Shown here one piece after another: positions 10,196 through 20,600 of a DNA stretch of 64,000 nucleotides. Each line of letters begins with the position of its first letter. Position 1 is the stretch's first letter. This DNA comes from Zeugodacus cucurbitae (lineage: Eukaryota > Arthropoda > Insecta > Diptera > Tephritidae): NCBI RefSeq assembly GCF_028554725.1, contig NC_071669.1, positions 27,642,001 through 27,706,000 of the forward strand, in the 5' to 3' direction. The position numbers and the translations under genes were made by a program. Under the pieces are notes generated by a model. The model saw only the letters and a program-made list of their open reading frames with translations, was not told the origin of the DNA and searched no databases.

Positions 10196-10817
10196 CTGTA
10201 TATAGTTTATTTAAATAATTAAAGAATAAAATGGACTTTTTAATCAGATTTGAATAAAAAATATCTAATAAAAATTAAATGAAATAAAAATATTTATGAA
10301 TAATATATAAATTTAATAAAACACGACTTTCAGGATTGACTACCATCAATTGGCGAATTTTCGCACAATCAGTGAATTATCATTCATATGTACATACATA
10401 TGTATATTCACACATATTTTCTTATTTTGCCTATCCAAGGAATTCCCTAGTTGAGAAAGGGCAACAGGTTCGACGCTCATCATAAACATAATTTTTCATT
10501 CATTTTATTAATAATTGGGTAAAAATATGATTTTAATTATTAATTATTTCAATTTATAAATTAGTTTAAAATAACTTAAAATTAAAAGAAATGAAAATTT
10601 AATTAAAATTGAATAATAATATCAAATGATTATTTCATGTGCCAGCGATTTCTCGTTTTACAGAATTCCCTATGCTAAAACTGAAATCGCTGTTAACTTT
10701 TCATGAGGTGAGTTCCCCAGCAGCGTGGTAAATTCCCTAGTACACTTCTTTCAGATTTGAATTTCAGTCGCTGTCGAACCTGCACCTTCTCTATGTTGTA
10801 AGTTCTCTGTACATATA

Positions 10818-11052
10818 CAGTCATGTGAAAAATAATAGGGACACTTTCTTGAAAATAGGTAAAAAATAAAATTAAAAATAAAATAAAAAAATTATCAAAA
10901 ATGCAACATGCAATTGTTTGCTGGGATGTCAGTGAAGTAAAGAACCCTTATCAAAGAAAAAATGTTGATCATTTTGTGAAGTAAGATCGGTTTTGAGTGT
11001 GCGCAATAATAGGGACATGTGTCATGTGTCCCTATTATTTTGCACATGACTG
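10818..11052. mobile_element. Tc1/mariner-type MITE, 235 bp
   Basis: Termini CAGTCATGTGAAAAATAATA and (reverse complement) CAGTCATGTGCAAAATAATA extend to GGGACAC, 26 of 27 identical, flanked by TA at 10816-10817 and 11053-11054. No coding capacity. Next to the right terminus an extra inverted copy of the AATAATAGGGACA motif creates a palindrome at about 11006-11041. Confidence 0.8.
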
Positions 11053-11292
11053 TATATGTGTAAGGAAACTTGTCAACGGTAGGTATAGTCCGTTAAGAAA
11101 AAAATGTACCAAAGCGTTTTAAACAGTTTCGGCTAAAAGTACCGTGATAAAAAATGAAAAATCAGCAAAATTATAAATTGCCGTTCTAACGCTCTAGTGC
11201 GTAATAGAGGTACGTACGTAACTAATAGAACATCGCTTCTACATAGTTATCTTCGCTGCTGCCACATATTCATCAACAACAGAATTGCAAAC

Positions 11293-11505
11293 ATGTCAAG
11301 TGAAAGTGAAGTGGAATCAAATATTAATAATAAAAAGGAAACTGACGAAATTTCAAAATTTTTGGTAGAAAAACTAAAAAATAATAAATATTTGCTAGAG
11401 AAGAGTCAATTACCGAGCATAAAAAAAAAAACAAACAATTGAAACATATGTAAACGAAATTAAGCAGAGATTTGGCATAGAATTAACGGAGAAAAATATA
11501 ATAAA
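11293..11505 (+). pseudogene. fragment of a Myb/SANT-like transposon protein
   Basis: Starts at ATG 11293 with MSSESEVESNINNKKETDEI, then FLVEKLKNNKYLLEKSQLPS. A slip in the A-run near 11430 shifts the frame to TIETYVNEIKQRFGIELTEK before the R copy at 11506 cuts it. The pattern (a short acidic start, then '..LV.LLK.NK.LLEKSQ.P..K' and a helical '.F...L..K...K') is one I associate with small SANT/Myb-like proteins of insect DNA transposons. The family is not certain and no function is claimed. Which element it belongs to is unknown. Confidence 0.35.
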
Positions 11506-12690
11506 ACAAGTAAGGAAAGGCTAAGTTCGGGTGTAACCGAACATTTTATACTCGCGCAATTTATTTATTTAACTTTATTTATATTATATAATACACAATT
11601 TGACCCACATATTCATCATATATATTGTATAAAGTCCATTGAAAGTTGGAAACCCTAATATTAGGTTAGAAGCACCGAGGTCCTCATGTTCGATACATGG
11701 GGCCTTGAAAACCTATGGTCCGATTTCGGCGATTTTTAGAATGTGGCTTCCACACTATAAAGGTAGTATTTGTGCAAAGTTCTGCATCGATATCTTCACT
11801 TGTGCTACCTTTATATATTGTAAAGTTAACGATTCAGATCGTCTTCAAAGTTCTGGTATATAGGAAGTAGCCGTGGTTGGCCAATTTTCACAACATATTA
11901 TTGGGAGGAAACTATTACAAACCAAGTTTCATTGAAAACGGTCAAGTAGTTCCTGAGATATGGTTGTTGACCCATAAGTGGGCGACACAACGCCTATTTT
12001 CCATTTTGTAAAAAAATCTGAGTGCAGCTTCTATCTGCCATTTCTTATGTGAAATTTAGTGTTTCTGACGTTTTTCGTTAGTGAGTTAACCCACTTTTAG
12101 TAATTTTCAACCTAACCTTTGTATGGGAGGTGGGCGTGGTTATTATACGATTTCAACTATTTTCATGGTGTGTGGTGGGATACGTAAGAGAATCGACTGC
12201 TGAAAGTTGGGTTTATATAGCTTCATTGGTTTGTGAGATATATACAAATAACCGATTTGGGGGCGGGGCCACGCCCACTTCCCCAAAATAATTACATCCA
12301 AATATGCCCTTTCCTAGTGTGATCCTTTATTCCAAATTCTACTGGTATAACTTTATTTATGGGGTAGTTATAACTCTTTATGTGTTTTTGGTTTTCGCCA
12401 TTTTGTGGGCGTGGCAGTAAAACGATTTTGCTTATTTTCGAAAGCAACTCTCTCATGGTCCCAAGGAACATGTGTTCCAAGTTTCATTAAGATTTCTCAA
12501 TTTTTACTCAAGTTAGCGCTTGCACGCACGGACGGACCGACAGACATCCGGATTTCAACTCCACTCGTCATCCTGATCATTTATATAAATATATAACCCC
12601 ATATCTAACTCTTTTATTTCTTGGTGACACAAACAACCGTTATGTGAACGAAACTATGATACTCTGTGCAACAGGTTGCGAGAGTATAAA
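11506..12690 (-). repeat. R repeat unit, nearly complete
   Basis: Reads ACAAGTAAGGAAAGGCTAAG at the left (3' end of R) to GGTTGCGAGAGTATAAA at the right (5' end). Includes the hairpin GTTCGGGTGTAACCGAAC, the GTGGGCGTGG boxes and a shortened GGACGGACCGACAGAC tract. It interrupts the SANT-like fragment. Confidence 0.8.
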
Positions 12691-12968
12691 AAGTAAAAGA
12701 AAAGAAATTAATCTAGTTATATTAAGTTTATGAATGTCCGTTATACATATGCATACAACCTATTTTGAAAAACCAAGGTTATTGAATTAAATTTTTTGTT
12801 TTGATTTAAGAATTAATTTGTTTTTTTTTTTTTTAAAGCCTATTACGAACATGGCACCCATAAAATAAACAAAAATTTTTTTTTTGCTCCTTCTGGTTAT
12901 TGCGTCCTCCTGGTATAACGACGTAAAATCGTCGGTCCCTTGAAAGTCGTTATAACCGGAATCTACTG
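12691..12968. repeat. right terminal part of the Tigger-type element
   Basis: AT-rich DNA ending in the inverted terminus whose reverse complement starts CAGTAGATTCCGGTTATAAC. Further in, TCGTTATACCAGGAGGACGC (minus strand) echoes the base-paired terminal region. A poly-T run lies at about 12822-12834. Confidence 0.65.
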
Positions 12969-12970
12969 TA

Positions 12971-13095
12971 TTTACATACATATATGCCGAATATGTGAGC
13001 CAAATTGTGTGATACACTAATAAAATTAAATAAATACTTTGCGAGAGTATAAAATGTTCGTTTACATCCGAACTTACTTGCCCTTCCTTACTTGT
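12971..13095 (+). repeat. R repeat, right half of the split copy
   Basis: Continues the R sequence broken at 1266 (TTTACATACATATATGCCGA), then TTTGCGAGAGTATAAAATG and the 3' end CCTTCCTTACTTGT. The next R copy starts with no spacer. Confidence 0.7.
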
Positions 13096-15324
13096 TATAC
13101 TCTCGCAACAAAAGTTGCTAAGAGAGTATTATAGTTTTGTTCACATAACGGTTGTTTGTAAGTCATAAAACTAAACGAGTTAGATATAGGGTTATATATA
13201 TCAAAATGATCATGGTGACGAGACGAGTCAAAATCCGAATGTCTGTCTGTCCGTCCGTCCGTCCGTGCAACGGATAACTTGAGTAAACATTGAGATATCC
13301 TAATGAAACTTGGAACACATGTTCCTTGGGACCGTGAGAGGGTTGCTTTCAAATAGGCAAAATCGGACCACTGCCACGCCCACAAAATGGCGAAAACCGA
13401 AAATACATAAAGTGTCATTACTAAGCTATTAATAAAGTTATAAGAGTAAAATTTGGAACAAAGGATCACACTAGGAAGGGGCGTATTTTGATGTAATTTT
13501 TTTGGAGAAGTGGGCGTGGCCCCGCTCCCGAAACGGTTATTTGCATATATCTCGCAAATCAATGAAGCTGTATAAACCAAACTTTCTGCAAACGGTGCTC
13601 TTACGTGCCCCATCGCACACCATAAAAATAGGCTTGGCATCGCCCACTTATGGGTCAAGATCTCAGGAACTACTTGACCGATTCAATTAAAATTCGGTAT
13701 ATAATATTTTCTTGAAACCCTGATGACACGTGTAGAAAATGGAAAAAATTACAACCACGACAACTTCCCATGTAACTCAATTTTGAACTCCATCTTCTTC
13801 CTTTACTTTATAATATATATTTAAGGAACCAATGAAGATAGCGAAATAAAACTTTATACAAATACTGTATATGATCTGTGGCGTCACTTGGTCACTTGTG
13901 AAAATCGGAATTTGTCGAAATCGGACTATAACTTTTGAAAGCCTCGAATGTCGAATATGAAGAATTCAGTGCCCCATGGTAATTTTTCACCGAAATGTTC
14001 GGTAAATCTCTCAGGCATCTTAATTTAATTTGGAGGAAATATTTTTCTTCAAATAGTGTTTCTCTGTACCAGAAATGGATAAAATTGGGTCATAACTTCC
14101 CCTAGCCCTCATATACCTAATTATAGGATTTTCAAATTAGGTGAAATTGTGTGTTATCTTAATAAAACAAGTAAGGAAGGGCTAAGTTCGGGTGTAACCG
14201 AACATTTTATACTCTCGGAATTTATTTATTTAACTTTATTTATATTATATTATACACAATTTGACCCACATATTCGTCATATCTATTGTATAAAGTCCAT
14301 TGAAAGTTGGAAACCATAATATTAGGGTAGAAGCACCGAGGTCCTCGTGTTCGATATATGGGGCCTTAAAAACCTATGGTTCGATTTCGACGATTTTTAG
14401 AATGGGGCTGCCACACTATTAACATAGTATTTATGCAAAGTTCTGCACCGATATCTTCACTAGTGCTTACTTTATATATTGTAAAGTAAACGATTCAGAT
14501 CGTCTTCAAAGTTTTGGTATATAGGAAGTAGACGTGGTTGTGAAGCGATTCTATTTTCACAAGATATCATTGGGATGTAAGGAAACTATTACAAACCAAG
14601 TTTCATTGAAATCGGTCGAGTAGTTCCTGAGATATGGTTTTTGACCCATAAGTGGGTGACGCCACGCCCGTTTTCCATTTTGTAAAAAAATCTCAGTGCA
14701 GCTTCCATCTGCCATTTCTTACGTGAAATTTTGTGTTTCTGACGTTTCTTATTAGTGAGATAACCCACTTTTAGTAATTTTCAACCTAACCTTTGTATGG
14801 GAGGTGGGCGTGGTTATTATCCGATTTCAACTATTTTAATGATGTATGGTGACGTACGTAAGAGAACCGACTGCAGAAAGATTGGTTTATATATCTTAGT
14901 TGGTTTGCGAGATATATACAAATAACCGATTTGGGGGCGGGGCCACGTCCACTTCCCCAAAAAAATTACATCCAAATATGCCCCTTCATAGTGCGATCCT
15001 TCATACCAAATTTTTTTGTTTCAATAGCTTTATTTATGGGCGTGGTAGTGCCCATTTTCGAACTTAACCTTCTTATGGTGCCAAGAAAAACGTGTTCCAA
15101 GTTTCATTAAGATATCTCAATATGAACTTTTCTCGTCACCCTGATCATTTTGATATATATAACCTATATCTAACTCGTTTAGTTTTAGGACTTACAACCA
15201 ACCGTTATGTGGACAAAACTATAATACTCTCGTAGCAACTTTGTTGCGAGAGTATAAATATATCAATAAAATGCGAGTGTATAAAATGTTCGGTTGCACC
15301 CGAACTTAGCCTTTCCTTGCTTGT
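13096..15324 (+). repeat. R repeat unit interrupted by a second R
   Basis: The 5' end TATACTCTCGCAACAAAAGT at 13096, then a GTCTGTCTGTCCGTCCGTCC tract at about 13240 and the GCCACGCCCAC body. It is interrupted at 14167 in the AT-rich segment just before the 3' motif. The remainder (ATGCGAGTGTATAAAATG, hairpin, CCTTTCCTTGCTTGT) resumes at 15259. Confidence 0.75.
14167..15258 (-). repeat. R repeat unit nested in another R
   Basis: Complete ends: ACAAGTAAGGAAGGGCTAAG on the left and TTGTTGCGAGAGTATAAA on the right. The host R sequence reads CTTAATAAA before and TATATCAATAAAATGCG after; joined, they match the intact R segment near 885-905. No duplication of host bases is obvious beyond shared A/T. 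Confidence 0.8.
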
Positions 15325-16259
15325 TTTTGTTTTAAATTTATTATTACATTATTTATAATGACCCGATTTATTTCAAATATGCACAGTATTGTTCAACAAT
15401 TTGTTGAGATTTTGAAGATAATTTCATAATGTCACTCGTATAGAAACCCTTCATACATACTCTGCGAATAACTTATTTTTTTTCTATATTTTATAAAAAT
15501 TAGTTATTTAGTTTTAAATATTAATTGAATTAATAAAAACTTGATTAATCGGCATCGGCTTCGGCAAAAAATTGGGTATCGGCCGGACCCTAATGTGTAT
15601 ATTCTATCCGTGGTAAAAAAGTGTTTATGTATAATTATAACCGAGTAGAAATGAAGCATAAACGTGGTAATAGAGTGCCAATTATGCCAAATTATTTGTG
15701 CAAGATTGGTTCATAAAGCAGTAGTAGGTTTCCAGATGGGGGCGGGATAACCTTCACTTTTTGGCAATTTTTATACTTATCATACCATCTTTCATGTAAA
15801 AGTTGCTTCTCCTAGGGTGTTTCTTTGGCGAGTTAACTAGATCGAGTTCTGGCGTGGTTATTATCTGATTTCGGTCCTTTTCTTCATTAATGACGAAAAG
15901 CTGGAGATACATTTTTATACTCTCGCAACAAAGTTGCTAAAGAGAGTTAAGGCAGTAGTCTGCTTTAGAAGCCGGAAAAATGCGTTTTTTTAGCAATTTT
16001 TTTGAAAGGGAAGGGAATGATTGCGGTAAACGGAATTTTAAGACGATAGTGTACTATATTTAAGACTTAAAAAACAATATTTATTATTAAAAAATATTGA
16101 AATTTTTTCAAAGTTGTTAGTATTTTTCTGGAGCGCCTGGAGTCTGCACTTATAATGCATCTCAAACAGTCGAACCAATTTTTTTTTTATTTTTATAAGT
16201 TTCTTTTCTTTATGAACTAAACAAATACCGAAGAAGTTATAAAATTACAAATTTTTTCG
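15325..16259. other. diverged R debris and AT-rich DNA before the LOA LINE
   Basis: No gene. 15550-15600 holds a CGGCATCGGCTTCGGC-rich patch that looks like a solo transposon end. 15735-15900 has scattered R-like phrases (GGGGGCGGGAT, GGCGTGGTTATTATC). An R 5' end lies at 15914-15946 (plus strand). The rest, to 16259, may include the 5' UTR of the LINE, but it does not resemble the 5' UTR of the second LOA copy. Confidence 0.45.
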
Positions 16260-17665
16260 ATGTTTGAAAAAAAAATTCACTTTTTTAAGAAAAAAAAGGA
16301 AGAACTGCGGGCTGGGATATCAGCCCAAACGTCGGTGGGAGACGAGGCTGCTACCACCGGCGGGAACAGCGACTTTTCAAGCTGTGTCGCCAGCGGCCAC
16401 ACCTCCACTGCAACGGGAGCAAGTTGCGGTGGTTGTAATGCTACTGCCAGATCAGCTCTGCAGCGCGCGGGTTCCGCAATCCATGAAGATTCGGACCCAG
16501 AAAGCGCTGTGAGCATAAATACGGACAAAGAAGAAGAGCTTCTTCGCTCTCCGCAGGATTCGACCGAGGGTTCCAACTCTGGCAACAAGAGAGGGCCCCG
16601 GAAGAAGCCCAGCAAGGAGGGGTTGAAAGCCAAATCGAGGTACAAGGCGGCGGTCAGCATTTGTAACCGACTCGAAGGCAAGTCCAACCTGAGTGAAGAG
16701 GAGATGAAACGGTTGGCTTGGGCCAGAGAGGATGTGAAAAGCGGACGAGCGCACTTTGCCTCACGTAGTTGGTGCAGTGCCTCGAACTCAGCATTTGCTA
16801 ACCGTATCGAGGGGCATATTGCTGAGAAGAGGCAACGGTCGACAGAGAGCGAACCGAAAGCGCCAACAAAGAAAAGAAAGACAAAAGACGAGGCTGAGAA
16901 GCCAAAAGTCAAGCGAGCGGACGACAAGCCGACAACGTCCAGAGCAGCGGCGGCAGCTAATGAGGTGGCAAAGCGACACTTGATCGTGGCTCTCATTGAC
17001 CGCAGTAACCCGCTGGGACAGATGTCGCAGGAGCGGTGGAAAGTAGTCGAAATGAAGCTACTAGAAGCTAGAAGCCAATGCCAACGTTTGATGGAGCGGG
17101 GTGGCTTGGTGGCGTCAAAATCCTTAAATGTAAGGACGACCCGTCGCTGACATGGGTGAAGGAAGCAGTGAGAACGCTTCCAAACCTGTGGAAGGACGCG
17201 AAACTCGAGGTTGTGGATCGGAGCAGCATTCCGTCGGTTCCCAAAGCGAAGGTGGTGATACCTCGCGTGGTAGACCCGGAACATGCACTTCGACTGCTAC
17301 AACGACAAAACCCGGACGTGCCGACCAGTGATTGGAGAGTAGTGAGCGTAGCTAAAACTGCAAACGCAGATGGAGGCCAGAGCTATATACTCCAAATCAA
17401 TAAGGCGGCTGACGACATTTTATATGCCAGATTCGGGAAGATGGCGTGGGGAGTTGGAAGCGTATTCCTTCGTCTCAAAAAGCGCCACCCTGCGGATGGC
17501 AACGTAAACACACTGGAGACGGGTGAAGTCGAAAAAGATCTCGGAATTGAAGAGATAATGGCGACTTCATTAGTCTTGCAGGAGGTGGAGGGGTCACCTG
17601 ATCAGTACTCTAAGGTTAATGAACCAGGAGCTGACGGTACTTCAGGTGAACCTCCACAAAAGTAA
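16260..17665 (+). pseudogene. LOA LINE ORF1 (nucleic-acid-binding protein, DUF4780-like), one frameshift
   Basis: ORF1 proteins of this clade coat the LINE RNA. The first reading frame (16260-17150) is lysine- and serine-rich, with an acidic patch (SINTDKEEELL), a basic nuclear-targeting-like stretch (PTKKRKTKDEAEKPKVKR) and a helical segment NEVAKRHLIVALIDRSNPLG. Near 17090 the sequence slips to the next frame, which continues with LTWVKEAVRTLPNLWKDAKL, VVIPRVVDPEHALRLLQRQN and FGKMAWGVGSVFLRLKK, the pattern of the DUF4780 domain found in many insect LINE ORF1s. No CCHC knuckle is evident. The stop at 17665 overlaps the ORF2 start (17619) by 47 bp in another frame, a common arrangement for ORF2 reinitiation. 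Confidence 0.65.
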
Positions 17666-20600
17666 GATTGCATCTGCCGAACTCCTTCTCAATCTAGAGA
17701 AGGGCGGCTACGACGTGGCTTTACTCCAGGAACCATGGATAGCATCGGGTAACATGGTCGCTGGACTAAAGTCACCTAACTACACAACATATACCCCGAG
17801 CGTCACTAACAAGGTAAGAACGGCGGTACTGGTAAGCAAAAAGATGTATTCCCATGTTAACTTAAATCTCTCCACAGATGACCTGACGGTGGTGGCGGTA
17901 AAGGATTGCAGGGATGAGCTCATACTCCTTGCATCCTGTTACCTGCCACATGACGGCGAGGCACCGACTGCAGAACTCCAGAGGCTGGTGGCTACATCCA
18001 GCAGAAGGAAACAGTCGCTGGTAGTTGGGGCTGACGCTAACGCGCACCACACGATTTGGGGAAGCCGGGATATCAATGCAAGAGGTGAGTCCCTATTAAA
18101 CTTTATATTAATGAGTAGTCTAGTGATAGCAAACCGGGGGGAGGAACCTACGTATATAGGACCAACCTCGAAAAACGTCCTAGACTTTACACTTTATACC
18201 AGTGGTGGTACAACGGTTGAGAACTGGAGGGTGCTAAGTACACCGTCATTCTCTGACCATAGATACATACATTTCTCTATTAGAAAGGGGGTTAAAGCTA
18301 GACTTGAGGCTAAAAGAAACTCCAAAATTACAAACTGGGTACGTTACCGACAAATACTGTTTGGTAAAAGACTTAGACCGTGCGTGTTCAACTCTCCACA
18401 AGAGTTAGAGGAAGGTGTGAATCTCTTCTGTAGCACTCTTACTAAGGCTTATCAGTCCGCTTGTCCTATGCTGCGGCCCAAACGCAAAACGAGACCCCCT
18501 TGGTGGAACAAGGAGCTCGAATCGTGTAGACGCAGTGTAAGGAAAATCTTCAACTTGGCCAAGCTAGCGGAGAGCGAGGAATGTTGGAATATAAGGATCT
18601 GTTAAGAGACCAAAAAAAGTTAATGCGCAGGAGCAAACGACAGTCCTGGAAAAACTTTTGTAGCAGCTTTGAAAGAACAAATGAGGTGGCAAGACTTAGA
18701 AAACTGTTATCTAAACGCCCCCCCTCGCCAGGCCTGGTTCGCAGAAACAACGGAGAGTGGACGGAGAATTGCAGGGACTCCTTAGAGGTTCTAGTTAGCG
18801 CACACTTTCCGGGATGCAAGAACCCGGTTAACACTCCACACGAAGGAAATACTGCTGTTATCCTGTCCGAGTGTATAATCACGGAGGATAAAATAGAATG
18901 GGCAATCCGCTCCTTCGACTCTTACAAATCTCCCGGTACGGATGGCATCTTTCCAGCTATGCTAAAGAACGCAATGCAGATGGTCGTGCCGTGGTTGCGA
19001 ATGATATTCAGAGGATGTTTAAGGTTTGGCTGTGAGAGAGGCTAGGGTGGTTTTCATACCGAAGGCAGGTAAAAACAATCTAACCTACTCGAAAGAGTTC
19101 AGGCCCATAAGTCTTACCTCTTTCCTTCTGAAGGCGCTGGAGAAAATACTAGATGCACATATAAGAGACACAGCACCTCCTGGCAGCTTGTCCAAATCGC
19201 AACATGCGTATACAAAGGCAGATCCGTGGAGACTGCACTCCATTCATTGGTATATAACATTGAAAAAGCTCTAGAATACAAGGAATATGCTCTGGGAGCA
19301 TTCAATAATGTGTCTACGGAATCCATACTGCGAAGTATTGAGTCAATGGGTATTAAGCCTGTCATACAAAGATGGGTGAAAAACCTCTTGATGTCTAGAA
19401 AGCAGGGACCGAAAATAAGAGTTATTTTACAATTTTTAATCAAAAAAGTCATACATAAAGGAACATCGTAGAAAAGTTTGATTACACCATCATGATTTTT
19501 AGGTGAACTATATGCGAAATATTGTATGATTTTTAAATTTTGATTTTTATATATTTAGATCAAAAATAAAAGTTATTTTTGATTTTTATTTTTTTAGATC
19601 AAAAAATAAGAATTATTTTTGATTTTTATATTTTTAAATCAATAATAAAAATCAATTCAAAATTTGTGACATAATATGTTTCTTAATCTCTGTTAAGCTT
19701 TAAAGAAAAACTAAGGTGTACGGTTATAATAACAACAAATTGTTATGCCCCTGAACTTGATAATGGATAGAACGCATATATTCATATATAAAAATTGGAA
19801 TCATGCAGCATATTGTAATACATACGGCATAAATAAATAAATAAAAATTTGAATTGATTTTTATTATTGATTTAAAAATATAAAAATCAAAAATAATTCT
19901 TATTTTTTGATCTAAAAAAATAAAAATCAAAAATAACTTTTATTTTTGATCTAAATATATAAAAATCAAAAATAATTTTTATTTTTGATCTAAATATATA
20001 AAAATCAAAAATAACTCTTACTTTTTGATTTTTTTGATAAAAGTCATAAGAGTCACGGTCCCTGCTAGAAAGATAAAAGCAGAATGGAATGATGCCAGTG
20101 TGACCAAGGAAGTCTGTAGAGGTACTCCGCAAGGCGGAGTGCTATCTCCACTCTTATGGACATTAGTGGTAAACAACTTACTAAAACAGTTTGAAAACAA
20201 AGCTCCCAAGATAACAGCGTATGCGGATGACATCGCCATCTTAATAACGGGAAAATGTCTGCACACTGTCAGCAGTATAATGACCAGCACTCTCAGCACT
20301 GTCAATAACTGGGCAACGCAAGCGGGACTGGGGCTCAATGCGGAAAAGACAGACCTTCTGGTGTTTACTAGAAGGTACAAAATACCTGCATGGAGGCCCC
20401 CTTCGCTAAATGGGACCGAGCTCCCGCTCAAGGACCGTACCAAATACCTAGGGGTAGTCTTGGACACCAAACTTCTGTGGAAGTACAATGTGGAAGAAAG
20501 AGTGAGGAAAGCCAGTAATGCTCTGTATGCATGCAGGAAGATGTTTGGCACTACCTGGGGCTTTCTCCCACTCTCATGCACTGGTGCTACACAGCAATAG

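Larger units (their letters stand above)
5271..10809. mobile_element. hobo-like hAT unit defined by inverted arms, with an RTE inside
   Basis: The left end CAGAGAACTTACAACATAGA (5271) and the right end (reverse complement from 10809) match at 28 of 29 bases. Further in, both arms share CTAG(TA)GGGAATT and CTGCTGGGGAA in the same order, so the arms are homologous for over 100 bp. The first eight bases equal my recollection of the hobo terminus (CAGAGAACTGCA), hence the hAT call. No transposase is visible; the middle is occupied by an RTE copy (6945-10195). GGGAATTC-like subterminal motifs recur at 5355, 5880, 10438, 10664 and 10732. The 8-bp flanks do not match, so the ends may have been rearranged. 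Confidence 0.5.
1267..12968 (+). mobile_element. pogo/Tigger-type DNA transposon, heavily nested into
   Basis: The left terminus CAGTAGAATCCGGTTATAAC at 1267 matches the reverse complement of the right terminus ending at 12968 over 24 bp with one mismatch. TA flanks both ends, and the two flanks join into one continuous R copy. The element's own DNA is 1267-1404, 3812-5270 and about 12691-12968; the origin of 11053-11505 is uncertain. A CENP-B/Tigger transposase remnant lies at 4210-5140. Everything else between the termini is later insertions: Harbinger, a hAT-like unit with an RTE inside, a MITE and an R copy. I infer one ancestral element of about 2.5 kb expanded to 11.7 kb; two unrelated solo ends is the alternative. 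Confidence 0.65.

Noticed and set aside
11639..11863. Similar 62-75-codon ORFs in several R copies (also 21933-22157, 50387-50602, 44217-44432)
   Set aside because: They recur only because R copies are homologous; lengths and frames vary with indels, there is no shared start context and composition follows the repeat. Not evidence of a gene.
15548..15600. CGGCATCGGCTTCGGC patch as a transposon terminus
   Set aside because: Looks like a subterminal region but has no matching partner in the window.
16277..17284. 335-codon ORF antisense to LOA ORF1
   Set aside because: Shadow of a GC-richer coding strand; the sense frame has recognisable LINE ORF1 features, the antisense none.
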